Shown piece after piece: positions 1-10,860 of a DNA stretch of 64,000 bases. Origin of the DNA: Chrysopilus asiliformis (taxonomy: Eukaryota > Arthropoda > Insecta > Diptera > Rhagionidae); NCBI GenBank assembly GCA_964034945.1, contig OZ035960.1, positions 66,798,936-66,862,935 of the forward strand, written 5' to 3'. Each line of letters begins with the position of its first letter. Position 1 is the stretch's first letter. The position numbers and the translations under genes are program-made. A model generated the notes under the pieces. It made no database searches, was not told the origin of the DNA, and saw nothing but the letters and a program-made list of their open reading frames with translations.

Positions 1-1072
1 TTTGAAAAAAGTGCTAGTGTTCCATTTAAATTTTTGAAATAAAAGGCTTTTCCCTTGAAGCAATAGTCAAGAAAAGCAAAGCGAACACATAGTGAAAACT
101 CGGTGGCATATTAACTTCAGGTGAGATCTCAACTTATTTGAGTGTAAATTTATTAAATTCACGTGTTTCATTTGATAGTGAAAAGTTTTCCTGAAGATTT
201 TTTTGTTGTGCCAAGTCAACCAGATCAGGCAACGAGAAAAAAAAATTTTTTAGCGGATTTTTTCGGGGAATTGATTGGTCAAAACGTGGTAAGGAAAGAG
301 CAATTTAGAATCATGGGAAGATAAATACATAATTAATATTTATGCTCAGGTCTCTTCATATAAGCGAGAGGCGGCTGGAAGAGGCCACGTATTTTTTTCT
401 TTCACCTTATTTTCATTTGAAATAAAAGAAAGGGTTATTCGATTCCGTCTTGTGGATCAAAAAAAAAATAAGAAAACCACCTTTAAGGTGGAGAGGAGAG
501 GAGAAAGGTGAAACGATCTCGCTTCAATCCAAGGATCATCGCATCTGTTGAAATTAGTAGTTTAAAATTAAGTTAAATCAAACTAGTTACATGTTGCATG
601 TTATGAAACGCTTGTAAAATTTTCACCAGTTTAGTGCTCGCGCAAAAAAAAATTTTGTTTTATTTGCTTTTAAGTAAAGGGTTGAGTTCTATCACTTCTA
701 CAACAGGGATCTGGTGCACCACATCTTTCAAGCAAGTGACGGACAGAGCCGGTAAGTGATTTAGGTTCTTTTTTATGGCGATATTTTATTTGTAAGTTGC
801 TGGTGCAAATTCAGTTATAGCAAAATTTCAATTTTCTCATTTTTCATTTATTTATTCTAAATATTTGTTGATCTTATAAATATCCGCATGAATATCATAG
901 TTTTAACTCAGCGGTGGCCAACCCGCGGCCCGCGGGCCGCATGCGGCCCGAGACGTTTGAAAATGCGGCCCGCCAAATGATTTGAAATTTACAAAAAAAA
1001 ATATGTAACTAATAAAATACAAAATACTAAAACTGCTCATAAAGTTTATATGCAATTTTACAATTTATTTTT

Positions 1073-1590
1073 TATACCCGTATGGTGAAACCAAAGGGTA
1101 TATTAACTTTGCCTTATCGTTTGTAACGCCAAGATCCCGTCATTACACACAAAAATGAATTGCGCCAATGTGTTTAGAATGATAAAATAAATTAATTTGT
1201 GCATGTCCGTCCGTCTGTCCGTCTGTGGCGCGGAGCTACAGACTTGAAATTTTACGCAGATTCGTTTTTCGTAAAATGCGAGGCTAAGTTCGTTAATGGG
1301 CAACAACGGACCATTAGCGGGGGTACCCCCCATAACAAATGAAAACGTTTTTTGCGAATATCTCAAAAACGGTGCCTCTTATCTAAAAAGTACAAGAACA
1401 AAAGTTATTTAGAATATGATTCTACATAAAACTCCCATACCTCAAAATCCAATTGGAATAAATTTTAAAACATCTTCTTGGACAGTTTGACTTCAAAGTG
1501 GAATTTTGATAAAACTGTTCGCCGTTCACTTAAATCACCATACGGGGTTTCAATAATTGCCAGATTGGCAGTTTTAGCTTTTGTTATGTT
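1073..1590. repeat. W-family (GTCC/GTCT)n repeat nested in the hAT
   Basis: It begins ATACCCGTATGGTG, carries the short GTCCGTCCGTCTGTC run, the block GGGGGTACCCCCCAT and ends with ATTGCCAGATTGGCA...GTTATGTT. The same modules occur at 5572-6155 and 29150-29950. It has no coding capacity. The short 87-codon minus-strand frame through it is not a gene. Its transposon class is unknown to me. Confidence 0.6.
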
Positions 1591-1681
1591 TTATTTTACA
1601 TAAGTACTACTCGTATATATACATTTACATTTACATAAGTCCATTTATACATATATTTGTTCAGCAAATATTTTTTTCTTA

Positions 1682-2377
1682 CCCCACACCTCCATTAGAC
1701 ACTTTTCCAGATTGGATTTAAATCCAATTACGAAAAAGTCTAATGTAGACTCAAAAAATCTTGCATCATGATTTAAATCTCCTTACCCCACGACTCCATT
1801 AGACTTTTTAGAATCATGATTTTTCCCCCACTCCATATTTTGGCTAATAAAAAAATCAGCGCGTGGGCATTTTCAGTCATGATTTTTCATTTTTATTGTG
1901 TCTTCATAGCGTACTTAGAAATGTCAACCAGGAGGTAATCAGGGCAGCCAACTAGAAATCAGCCAATTTGACTGAACAAATGTCAAAAAAAAATCCTACT
2001 TTTCAGCAGCCGAAAAAATCATGACAGTACGGAGATTTAAATCATGATGCAAGATTTTTTGAGTCTCCATTAGATTTTTTCGCGATTGGATTTAAATACA
2101 ATCTGGAAAAAAGTCTAATGGAGTCGTGGGGTTACTGTCATGATTTTTTCGGCTACTGAAAAGTAGGATTTTTTTTGACATTTGTTCAGTCAAATTAGCT
2201 GATTTCTAGTTGGCTGCCCTGATTACCTCCTGGTTGACATTTCTAAGTACGCTATGGAGACACGATAAAAATGAAAAATCATGACTGAAAATGCCCACGC
2301 GGTGATTTCTTTATTCGCCAAAATATGGAGTAGGGGAAAAAAATCATGATTTTTAAAAGCCCAATGGAGTCGTGGGG
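1682..2377. mobile_element. Inverted-repeat element with TTA target duplication, nested in the hAT
   Basis: The ends are CCCCACACCTCCATTAGAC and, inverted, CCCCACGACTCCATTGGGC, flanked by TTA (1679-1681 and 2378-2380). Two arms of about 240 bp (about 1791-2030 and 2130-2377) are near-perfect inverted repeats. Internal copies of the CCCCACGACTCCATTAGAC end suggest two related copies inserted into or rearranged with each other. The TTA duplication is compatible with PIF/Harbinger, but no transposase supports it. Confidence 0.65.
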
Positions 2378-3091
2378 TTATGCTCAACTTTTTGCATTTT
2401 GTTCTAAATTTTTTTTTAAACCAAGTGACTGTTAAAAAACAACATAAAATATTATTTGAAAATTTTACTAAGAAACGGCGGTTATTCTATTTTTTCATGT
2501 GCGGCCCGCCAAAAAAAATGAATCATTAGATTGGCCCGTGGAATGATTTGGGTTGGCCGGCCCTGTTTTAACTAGTGCACTCATTTTTAGTAGTAGTTTG
2601 ATTTTGTAGCTAGATAAGATCATTTTCTTTGCATGTTAAAATTTACATTTTTTTGGTTCATTATTACATAAAGTTTTTTTTGATTCGATAAATATACTGC
2701 TTTTGAAATGCACATCGACGCCTTTGCTATTTCCTTTTTATGAAACGATAGTGATTTTATGCTGGAGTCTTTGTCCTTAATTAAGTAATGAGAAGCACAA
2801 TAATGTGTGCTTGAAGTTAGTCCGATTTTGGCTCCGGAGAGAGCTCCCTGTGCCACCATGACTTAAAGAAATATCCCCCCCCCCATCACCACTTCATGAC
2901 ACCGCTTCGCCCTAAGGGGTATAGGCACGTCGAATTTTTATTCGTGGCTGGGATTGAGAAAACCCCACCCCCCGTAGGCTCCCGAGCTAGCCGTAAGACG
3001 TGCCTCTCAATCCTAGTCGCCGGTTGCGATCTCCAATAAAATTGATTTCCTTGGAACCACCTCACCAACCGGAAGATCCATCCGCGTAATA

Positions 3092-3476
3092 AAGGCTAAC
3101 TAAGAACTAAGATCGACTCCAAAAATTTTGTTGTCAAACAGATTAACTATAGACACGGCTCTTAGAAGCACCAAAACTAAGTTCTTTTATGTCCCAAATT
3201 GGATTCCCTATTTTTAAGCAATCGCTATAGAAAAGCCCACTGTCTCATATGTTACTATTTTTTGCAGAAATCTATCCTATTTTTTGTCTCCATGTACAAA
3301 CTGATTTTGTGCGAAACTTGACAATAGAAATTTTACAACGATTTTATTTAGTGTAAATTTAACGCCACTCCAAAAAAGCCGAATTTTAAATACGCTATTA
3401 ATGGACATAGTTTGAAATTATTTTTTTCTTTTTAGTGCTTTTTTCTCTTTTCAGTTTTTTTTTAAAGTCGGTTTTA
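3092..3476. repeat. Right half of inverted-repeat element Z (unit 1)
   Basis: It begins with the AAGG duplication flanking the LTR and ends with an arm of about 130 bp, from TTTAACGCCACTCC to AAAGTCGGTTTTA. That arm is the inverted complement of the Z left arm seen at 8238-8370 and 30190-30315. Paralogues lie at 10477-10860, 26689-27070 and, continuous with its left half, at 30190-30764. No coding content. Confidence 0.7.
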
Positions 3477-5121
3477 TTTTTCCATCCCAATTAAATGATT
3501 TTAGGAGATCATCGGACATGATTTTAGATAAGCCTGAATTTCCATGTTGCCCCACGACTGGAACAAACTTCCGGAGAGTTTTGCGCTACAAAAATTTGTT
3601 TTTAAATTAAGTAATTGTAGCTTAATAATATTTTAAATTATTTTTTATTTTTATTATTAAATTTATCTTTTGGAAAACCGCTCTAAGGCTGGTCTGAGCA
3701 ATTTTCTCATTACAATTATTTTTGCTAAATTATTACCTACAATTTTTTTTTTCAAGCGTATTTCAAAAATAATATTATATTCTAACTTATATTATTAAAA
3801 ATATTTACTAGTTTTTTTGAAACATTTTAAAAATAAACTAAAATAAAGATCAATTAGCTTTATTTTAGTTTATTTTTAAAATTCTCTTGTAAATTGTTCT
3901 ATAGATTTCGATGTTTTAATTTGGTCTGGTAGATTGTTGTAAACCCGTAACGATTCTTGAAGAACACTTTTATGCTTTCTGTTCGTCCTTGCTGATGGTA
4001 TTCGTAATTTTAAACATCCTCTTGTCGTGTGGTTATGTATCATCTGGGTTCTTATGTTGAAATTGTATTTGTGCGTGTTGTGTAAGATGTGATAAATAAA
4101 TTTGGCTTGCTGGATTTCTATTAGCCTACTCAATTGAATATTGTATGTACTTGCAAAAACTTCTACTCTTGGCGTCAGTTTGCTGTATCGATTGATATTT
4201 TTGAGTGCTTTTGCCATGAATCTATTCAAAGATTTAATAAGGTCTTTTGAACATTGAGACCAGGTAATGATATTATATCGAATTGAAGATAAAATATATG
4301 CAGTTGAAACGTCCCAGAATTCCTATCATCGGAGCAATCTTCTTACGTAATTTAATTATGTGTGATGTCCAATTTAGTTTTTCGTCGATGGTTAAGCCCA
4401 GATAATTTGTAGAAATCACCCTTTTTATTCCTCTTCCATTAATTTCTATGTCTATATCAATATTTGGTTTGTTTTTTTTGTTTGAAGAGTAAAAATTCTG
4501 TCTTTGTCTCGTTAATTGTAAGTTTATTAAGCTTTGTCCATTGTGTAAAATTTTTTACTCAATTTTTAATTTTGTCGTCAATTTCTCTTTTGTTTTTTCC
4601 GTAAAATAATATAAGCGTGTCGTCTGCATACACTATGTATTTGTCTCCGATTGCCGCCTTCTGAATATCATTTATATATAAGATGTACAATAACGGTCCT
4701 AAAATTGATCCATGGGGAACTCCTGTATCTATGGTCATCAGGTCGCTTTTGACGTTGTTCAGCTTCATATAATTTACTCTGCCTGTTAATAAGTCGTCCT
4801 GCTGCTCCCCTTATTCCAACATCATTTAGTCGATCTAATAAGATATCATGGTTGACAGTGTCAAATGCTTTCTTTAGATCTACAAATAATCCCACGGTGT
4901 AGAAACCTTTGTCAAGCTTATCATTTATAAATTCAATAGCGTCAGTTGCGCAGCTTCCGTACTACTTTGTCTCTGGAATCCGTATTGTTGTCTGTCCAAA
5001 ATATCGTTTTTTAAGACGAAGGTGTTAATTCTATTGTGGATAGCCTTCTCAAATAGTTTCCCCAGCGTGCTTAGTAAGGTAATTGGTCTATAGTTTCCCG
5101 GGTCCGTCTTGTCTCCTTTTT
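3477..5121 (-). pseudogene. 3' part of a non-LTR retrotransposon (LINE), copy L1
   Basis: Minus-strand reverse transcriptase (RT) remnants: the palm motif FVDLKKAFDTVNHD (about 4840-4895), GVPHGSILGPLLYILYINDI (about 4670-4740) and YADDT (about 4615-4630). The conserved C-terminal LINE tail frame lies at 3876-4229 and ends SIEQFTREF. Frames are broken: a 13-bp segment near 4795-4810 relative to copy L2 shifts the frame between the palm motifs, and stops separate the RT from the tail. About 400 bp downstream of the tail stop is probably the 3' UTR. Motif style suggests a Jockey/CR1-type LINE; the endonuclease is absent here. Near-identical copies are at 10861-12485 and 27071-28710. Confidence 0.8.
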
Positions 5122-5715
5122 AACCGACTTCCAAAAAGGAAAAGGTTCTCAATTCCACCTGAATATTTTTTTTTTTATGTATGTTCACGCCTAACTTTTT
5201 ACTGGGTGGACCGATTTTGGTCATCCCAAAGAGAAAGTTGTAGAGAAAGTTCCTGGTTGGACCCTGGTTCATTCATGGGCAAAAATGGACCATTAGGGGG
5301 GGTACCCCCCATACAAACGAAAATGTTTTTTCCGAATATCTCAAAAACGGTGCATCTTATCAAAAAAAGTCCAAGAACAAAAATTATTTAGGATATGATT
5401 CTACATAAAACTCCCATACATCAAAATCCGATTGGAATAAATTTTAAAAAATCTGATTTGAAAGTTCGACTTCAAAGTGTAATTTTGGTACAAATGCTCA
5501 AATTAAGATACCAATATCACCATACAGGTTTTCAATAATTGCCAGATTGGCAATTATAGCTTTTGTTATGTTTATACCCGTATGGTAAAACCAAAGGGTA
5601 TATTAACTTTGCCTTACCGTTTGTAACGCCAAGATCCCGTCATCACACACAAAAATGAATTACACCAGTGTGTTTAGAATGATAAAAAAAATTGAATTTT
5701 GCATGTCCGTCCGTC

Positions 5716-5750
<35 letters not shown>

Positions 5751-6173
5751 CCGTCCGTCCGTCTGTCTGTGGCGCGGATTGCGGGCGCACGGATTGAGCT
5801 AGAGACTTGAAAGTTTGCACAGATCCGTTTTTCGCAAAATGCGAGGCTAAGTTCGTTAATGGGCAAAAATGGACCATTAGGGGGGGTACCCCCCATACGA
5901 ACGAAAACGTTTTTTGCGAATACCTCAAAAACGGTGCATCTTATCAAAAAAGTCCAAGAACAAAAGTTATTCAGGATATTGTTCTACATAAAACTCCCAT
6001 ACATCAAAATCCAATTGGAATAAATTTTAAAAAATCTTGTTGGAAAGTTTGACTTCAAAGTGGAATTTTGGTACAACTGTTCCAATTTTGATACGAATAT
6101 CACCATACGGGTCTCCAATGATTGCCAGATAGGCAATTATAGCTTTTGTTATGTTTTTACGTTGTGTTCAGTA
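5122..6173. repeat. W-family repeat, unit 1, with internal second copy
   Basis: It starts AACCGACTTCCAAAAAGG immediately after LINE sequence. The first module (5122-5570) matches 12486-12920 and 28711-29148. A related module beginning TATACCCGTATGGT is inserted or duplicated at 5572-6155 and carries a 65-bp GTCC/GTCT microsatellite (5703-5768). Both end in the string ATTGCCAGAT(T/A)GGCAATTATAGC. ORFs through it are low complexity and not genes. Confidence 0.6.
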
Positions 6174-7993
6174 CAGAGTTGGGCGTATTCAATTCAAAAT
6201 TGAATGCATTCAAAATTCCATTCCCATTCACTTACTGAATGGTATTTGAAATTTTTACTCCATTACCATTCAGTAGTGAATGGTAATGGCCAAAAAATTC
6301 AACTCTCCATTCACTGAATGGGAATGTAAATTTATTTCCATTCCCATTCGATTTGAGTTGAGATTTTATGATTTTAAGTGAATGGTAATTCAATTTAGTC
6401 AAATGATTTTTTTATATGGAAAAATGCTCGAAATCGATCGAAATGAGGGAAAAGTTAATTTGCCTCAAAACGACAGGACCGATTTTTATGATCCATATCA
6501 CATTGGATAGGGATCAGTGTGGCCTATAGTACTAGATATGAGGCATTCTAGAAAAACCAAAATGGCGGCTATTAGACGCCATTTTGTCCAAATTATCCCA
6601 ATAAAGGCCTATCAAGATAGGTATCAAATGAAAGAGCTCTGGAGGAAACTTATAAATATCTATATCATGGGTATCAAAAAACAAAATGGCGGCTGTTAGA
6701 CGACATTTTGTCCAAATTACCCCAATAAAGACCCATTAAGATGGATATCAAATGAAAGAGCTCTGGAAGAAACTTATAAATATCTATAACATATTTATCA
6801 AAAACCAAAATGGCGGCTATTAGACGCCATTTTGTCTAAAATACCACAATAAAGACCCATCAAGATAGGTATCAAATGAAAGAGCTCTGGAGGAAACTTA
6901 TAAATATCCATAACATGGTTATCAAAAAAAAGAAAATGGCGACTAAACATCGTAATAAAGATCCATCAAGATGGGTATCAAATGAAAGAGTTTGGGAGGA
7001 AACTTATAAATCCCTATATTTTATTTTATTTTTTGAAGAAACAATTGACTTATTTTTTTTTATTCAATTTTGCTTTCATTATCACTAATTTTTCATGAAA
7101 GCAAAATTGAATAAAACAAAAAATAAGTCAATTGTTTCTTCAAAAAATAAAATAAAATATAGGGATTTATAAGTTTCCTCCCAAACTCTTTCATTTGATA
7201 CCCATCTTGATGGATCTTTATTACGATGTTTAGTCGCCATTTTCTTTTTTTTGATAACCATGTTATGGATATTTATAAGTTTCCTCCAGAGCTCTTTCAT
7301 TTGATAACTATCTTGATGGGTCTTTATTGTGGTATTTTAGACAAAATGTCGTCTAACAGCCGCCATTTTGTTTTTTTGATACCCATGATATAGATATTTG
7401 TAAGTTTCTTCCAGAGCTCTTTCATTTGATACCCATCTTGATGGGTCTTTATTCGGGTAATTTGGACAAAATGTCGTCTAACAGCCGCCATTTTGTTTTT
7501 TTGATACCCATGATATAGATATTTATAAGTTTCCTCCAGAGCTCTTTCATTTGATACCTATCTTGATAGGCCTTTATTGGGATAATTTGGACAAAATGGC
7601 GTCTAATAGCCGCCATTTTGGTTTTTCTAGAATGCCTCATATCTAGTACTATAGGCCACACTGATCCCTATCCAATGTGATATGGATCATAAAAATCGGT
7701 CCTGTCGTTTTGAGGCAAATTAACTTTTCCCTCATTTCGATCGATTTCGAGCATTTTTCCATATAAAAAAATCATTTGACTAAATTGAATTACCATTCAC
7801 TTAAAATCATAAAATCTCAACTCAAATCGAATGGGAATGGAAATAAATTTACATTCCCATTCAGTGAATGGAGAGTTGAATTTTTTGGCCATTACCATTC
7901 ACTACTGAATGGTAATGGAGTAAAAATTTCAAATACCATTCAGTAAGTGAATGGGAATTGAAATTGAATGGGAATTGAAAACGCCCGACTATG
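6174..7993. mobile_element. 1.8-kb hAT-type foldback element with internal tandem repeats
   Basis: Two arms of about 900 bp are inverted copies meeting near 7085. Termini are CAGAGTTGGGCG and, inverted, CATAGTCGGGCG, flanked by the 8-bp duplication GTTCAGTA (6166-6173, 7994-8001). The paralogous site near 12937 is empty. Each arm holds three to four units of about 125 bp with AAAATGGCGGCTATTAGACG and AAAGAGCTCTGGAGGAAACT. Subterminal ATTCACTGAATGG motifs repeat on both strands. The TIR style CAGAG-TGGGC and 8-bp TSD indicate hAT. ORFs in both arms are mirror shadows; there is no transposase. Confidence 0.9.
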
Positions 7994-8428
7994 GTTCAGT
8001 ACAACACAAGGAAGGTTCTTTTATATATTTCTCCCGTGTTAACCTACCCCTTCAAACCCCTCCCTGCTTGGGATATCGAGTAAAATTCTTTGTATTGTGT
8101 TCAGTACAATATCTGGAAGATTCTTTTATATATTTCTCATGTGCGGACTTATCCCCTCAAACCCTTTGTAATTTTACCTATATTAAAAATTGAAACTAAA
8201 AACGTTCGAAATAAAAAAAAATTTTCTAAAAAAAATAAAACCGACTTTAAAAAAAAAACTGAAAAGAGAAAAAAGCACTAAAAAGAAAAAAATAATTTCA
8301 AACTATGTCCATTAATAGCGTATTTAAAATTCGGCTTTTTTGGAGTGGCGTTAAATTTGCAACTAAAATAAATTACATACTTTCTAACCCTTAAGGCTAA
8401 TCGTTTACATACTTTCTAACCCTTAAGG
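7994..8428. repeat. End of W repeat and left half of Z, unit 2
   Basis: Two diverged copies of a segment of about 115 bp, each with TTCAGTACAA and TTCTTTTATATATTTCTC, are followed by the Z left arm starting AAACCGACTTT at 8238. It ends with AAGG (8425-8428), the left target duplication of LTR copy 2. Two CATACTTTCTAACCCTTAAGG repeats lie just before the LTR. The 60-80 codon frames here are shadows of A-rich DNA. Confidence 0.6.
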
Positions 8429-10476
8429 TGTTATGATTGCTTCGGCCTAAGATTAAGATCATAACTCTTTTCCATAAACATCTAGCATTTCTATTAAGGG
8501 CCTTACCAATGACCCGTGACTAACTTAGTAACAGCTTTTGGTGTGTGCCAAACGGGCTATTTGATTGCTAATTTCGGTTCAAATCCTAGTTTTTATTGAA
8601 AAGTTTTAAATTCGCTGTCATAAATGTGTGAAAACTTACTAGAATTAGCAAGCAAATAGCCCGTTTCGCACACACCAAAAGCTGTTACTAAGTTAGTCAC
8701 GGGTCATTGGTAAGGCCCTAAGCAAATAGAAAGCAGAATAAAAAAAAAAAAAAAAACCCCGTGCTCACCTATAAAATTACCACGGAATCAAAAAAAATTG
8801 TTCGCTAAAGAATAACCAAATGAAATCCACTAAAACAAAAGAAATTCAATGTGAAACATTCTTCAAATAATACTCTTTGTTCTAAAGGTCGTTCGATTTA
8901 AACAAAAAAAAAAGAATTTTTATTACCCTCCCGTTTTAAATTTTAAAATCCAAACCGCTTTAAAAAAAATTTTTGAGGAGTAACCGTTCAGTAGTTGCCT
9001 GTTCGACTTGGCTTTAAAGTTATTTCCTTTTTTCTTAAAAAGTTTTTTTTTGAAAAAAGTGCTAGTGTTCCATTTAAATTTTTGAAATAAAAGGCTTTTC
9101 CCTTGAAGCAATAGTCAAGAAAAGCAAAGCGAACACATAGTGAAAACTCGGTGGCATATTAACTTCAGGTGAGATCTCAACTTATTTGAGTGTAAATTTA
9201 TTAAATTCACGTGTTTCATTTGATAGTGAAAAGTTTTCCTGAAGATTTTTTTGTTGTGCCAAGTCAACCAGATCAGGCAACGAGAAAAAAAAATTTTTTA
9301 GCGGATTTTTTCGGGGAATTGATTGGTCAAAACGTGGTAAGGAAAGAGCAATTTAGAATCATGGGAAGATAAATACATAATTAATATTTATGCTCAGGTC
9401 TCTTCATATAAGCGAGAGGCGGCTGGAAGAGGCCACGTATTTTTTTCTTTCACCTTATTTTCATTTGAAATAAAAGAAAGGGTTATTCGATTCCGTCTTG
9501 TGGATCAAAAAAAAAATAAGAAAACCACCTTTAAGGTGGAGAGGAGAGGAGAAAGGTGAAACGATCTCGCTTCAATCCAAGGATCATCGCATCTGTTGAA
9601 ATTAGTAGTTTAAAATTAAGTTAAATCAAACTAGTTACATGTTGCATGTTATGAAACGCTTGTAAAATTTTTACCAGTTTAGTGCTCGCGCAAAAAAAAA
9701 TTTTGTTTTATTTGCTTTTAAGTAAAGGGTTGAGTTCTATCACTTCTACAACAGGGATCTGGTGCACCACATCTTTCAAGCAAGTGACGGACAGAGCCGG
9801 TAAGTGATTTAGGTTCTTTTTTATGGCGATATTTTATTTGTAAGTTGCTGGTGCAAATTCAGTTATAGCAAAATTTCAATTTTCTCATTTTTCATTTATT
9901 TATTCTAAATATTTGTTGATCTTATAAATATCCGCATGAATATCATAGTTTTAACTAGTGCACTCATTTTTAGTAGTAGTTTGATTTTGTAGCTAGATAA
10001 GATCATTTTCTTTGCATGTTAAAATTTACATTTTTTTGGTTCATTATTACATAAAGTTTTTTTTGATTCGATAAATATACTGCTTTTGAAATGCACATCG
10101 ACGCCTTTGCTATTTCCTTTTTATGAAACGATAGTGATTTTATGCTGGAGTCTTTGTCCTTAATTAAGTAATGAGAAGCACAATAATGTGTGCTTGAAGT
10201 TAGTCCGATTTTGGCTCCGGAGAGAGCTCCCTGTGCCACAATGACTTAAAGAAATATTTCCCCCCCCCCATCACCACTTCATGACACCGCTTCGCCCTAA
10301 GGGGCATAGGCACGTCGAATTTTTATTCGTGGCTGGGATTGAGAAAACCCCACCCCCCGTAGGCTCCCGAGCTAGCCGTAAGACGTGCCTCTCAATCCTA
10401 GTCGCCGGTTGCGATCTCCAATAAAATTGATTTCCTTGGAACCACCTCACCAACCGGAAGATCCATCCGCGTAATA
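8429..10476 (+). repeat. Solo LTR (copy 2) of the Osvaldo-like retrotransposon
   Basis: It runs from TGTTATGATTG to CGCGTAATA and is flanked on both sides by AAGG (8425-8428, 10477-10480), with Z sequence beyond. No primer site or coding region adjoins it, so it is a solo LTR, most simply from recombination between 5' and 3' LTRs. It carries the Harbinger-type MITE at 8498-8718, as does copy 3 but not copy 4. Length without the MITE is about 1.82 kb, unusually long for gypsy but usual for the Osvaldo/Ulysses/Woot group. Confidence 0.9.
8498..8718. mobile_element. PIF/Harbinger-type MITE (221 bp) in LTR copy 2
   Basis: Near-perfect terminal inverted repeats of about 50 bp start GGGCCTTACCAATGACCCG. 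The flanking duplication is TAA (8495-8497, 8719-8721), and LTR copy 4 near 24930 shows the uninterrupted site CTATTAAGCAAATAG. A 3-bp TWA duplication and GG-starting TIR fit PIF/Harbinger. The MITE has no coding capacity. Confidence 0.9.
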
Positions 10477-10860
10477 AAGGCTAACTAAGAACTAAGATCG
10501 ACTCCAAAAATTTTGTTGTCAAACAGATTAACTATAGACACGGCTCTTAGAAGCACCAAAACTAAGTTCTTTTATGTCCCAAATTGGATTCCCTATTTTT
10601 AAGCAATCGCTATAGAAAAGCCCACTGTCTCATATGTTACTATTTTTTGCAGAAATCTATCCTATTTTTTGTCTCCATGTACAAACTGATTTTGTGCGAA
10701 ACTTGACAATAGAAATTTTACAACGATTTTATTTAGTGTAAATTTAACGCCACTCCAAAAAAGCCGAATTTTAAATACGCTATTAATGGACATAGTTTGA
10801 AATTATTTTTTTCTTTTTAGTGCTTTTTTCTCTTTTCAGTTTTTTTTTAAAGTCGGTTTT
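10477..10860. repeat. Right half of element Z, unit 2
   Basis: Near-identical to 3092-3476, starting at the AAGG duplication and ending AAAGTCGGTTTT. The arm 10741-10860 is the inverted complement of 13189-13305. Confidence 0.7.

Larger units (their letters stand above)
909..2565. mobile_element. hAT-superfamily element without transposase, inserted in LTR copy 1
   Basis: The ends are CAGCGGTGGCCAACCC on the left and, as reverse complement, CAGGGCCGGCCAACCC on the right. Both sides carry the 8-bp duplication TTTTAACT (901-908 and 2566-2573), which occurs once in the other LTR copies. The 8-bp TSD and CAG start are hAT hallmarks. Both subterminal regions are rich in GCGGCCCGC. No transposase remains; the interior is taken up by two further repeats (about 1073-1590 and 1682-2377). 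Confidence 0.9.
1..3091 (+). repeat. LTR copy 1 of Osvaldo-like retrotransposon, 5' end outside window
   Basis: It matches the LTRs starting at 8429, 13370 and 24863; base 1 corresponds to about 620 bp into the LTR. The right end ...CGCGTAATA is followed by AAGG and Z sequence, not by a primer binding site, so this is a solo LTR or a 3' LTR. It is interrupted by the hAT at 909-2565. Splice-donor-like strings CAGGTGAG (about 118) and CGGTAAGT (about 750) occur in all copies. Minus-strand ORFs of 60-80 codons are conserved only because the DNA copies are near identical. Confidence 0.85.

Noticed and set aside
2620..3068. Minus-strand frames of 60-106 codons conserved in all four LTR copies
   Set aside because: Conservation follows from near-identical DNA copies, with no sign of protein-level constraint and no known domain.
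6517..7661. Repeated frames such as MKELWRKLIN
   Set aside because: Read-through of about 125-bp tandem repeats in a foldback; mirrored on both arms.
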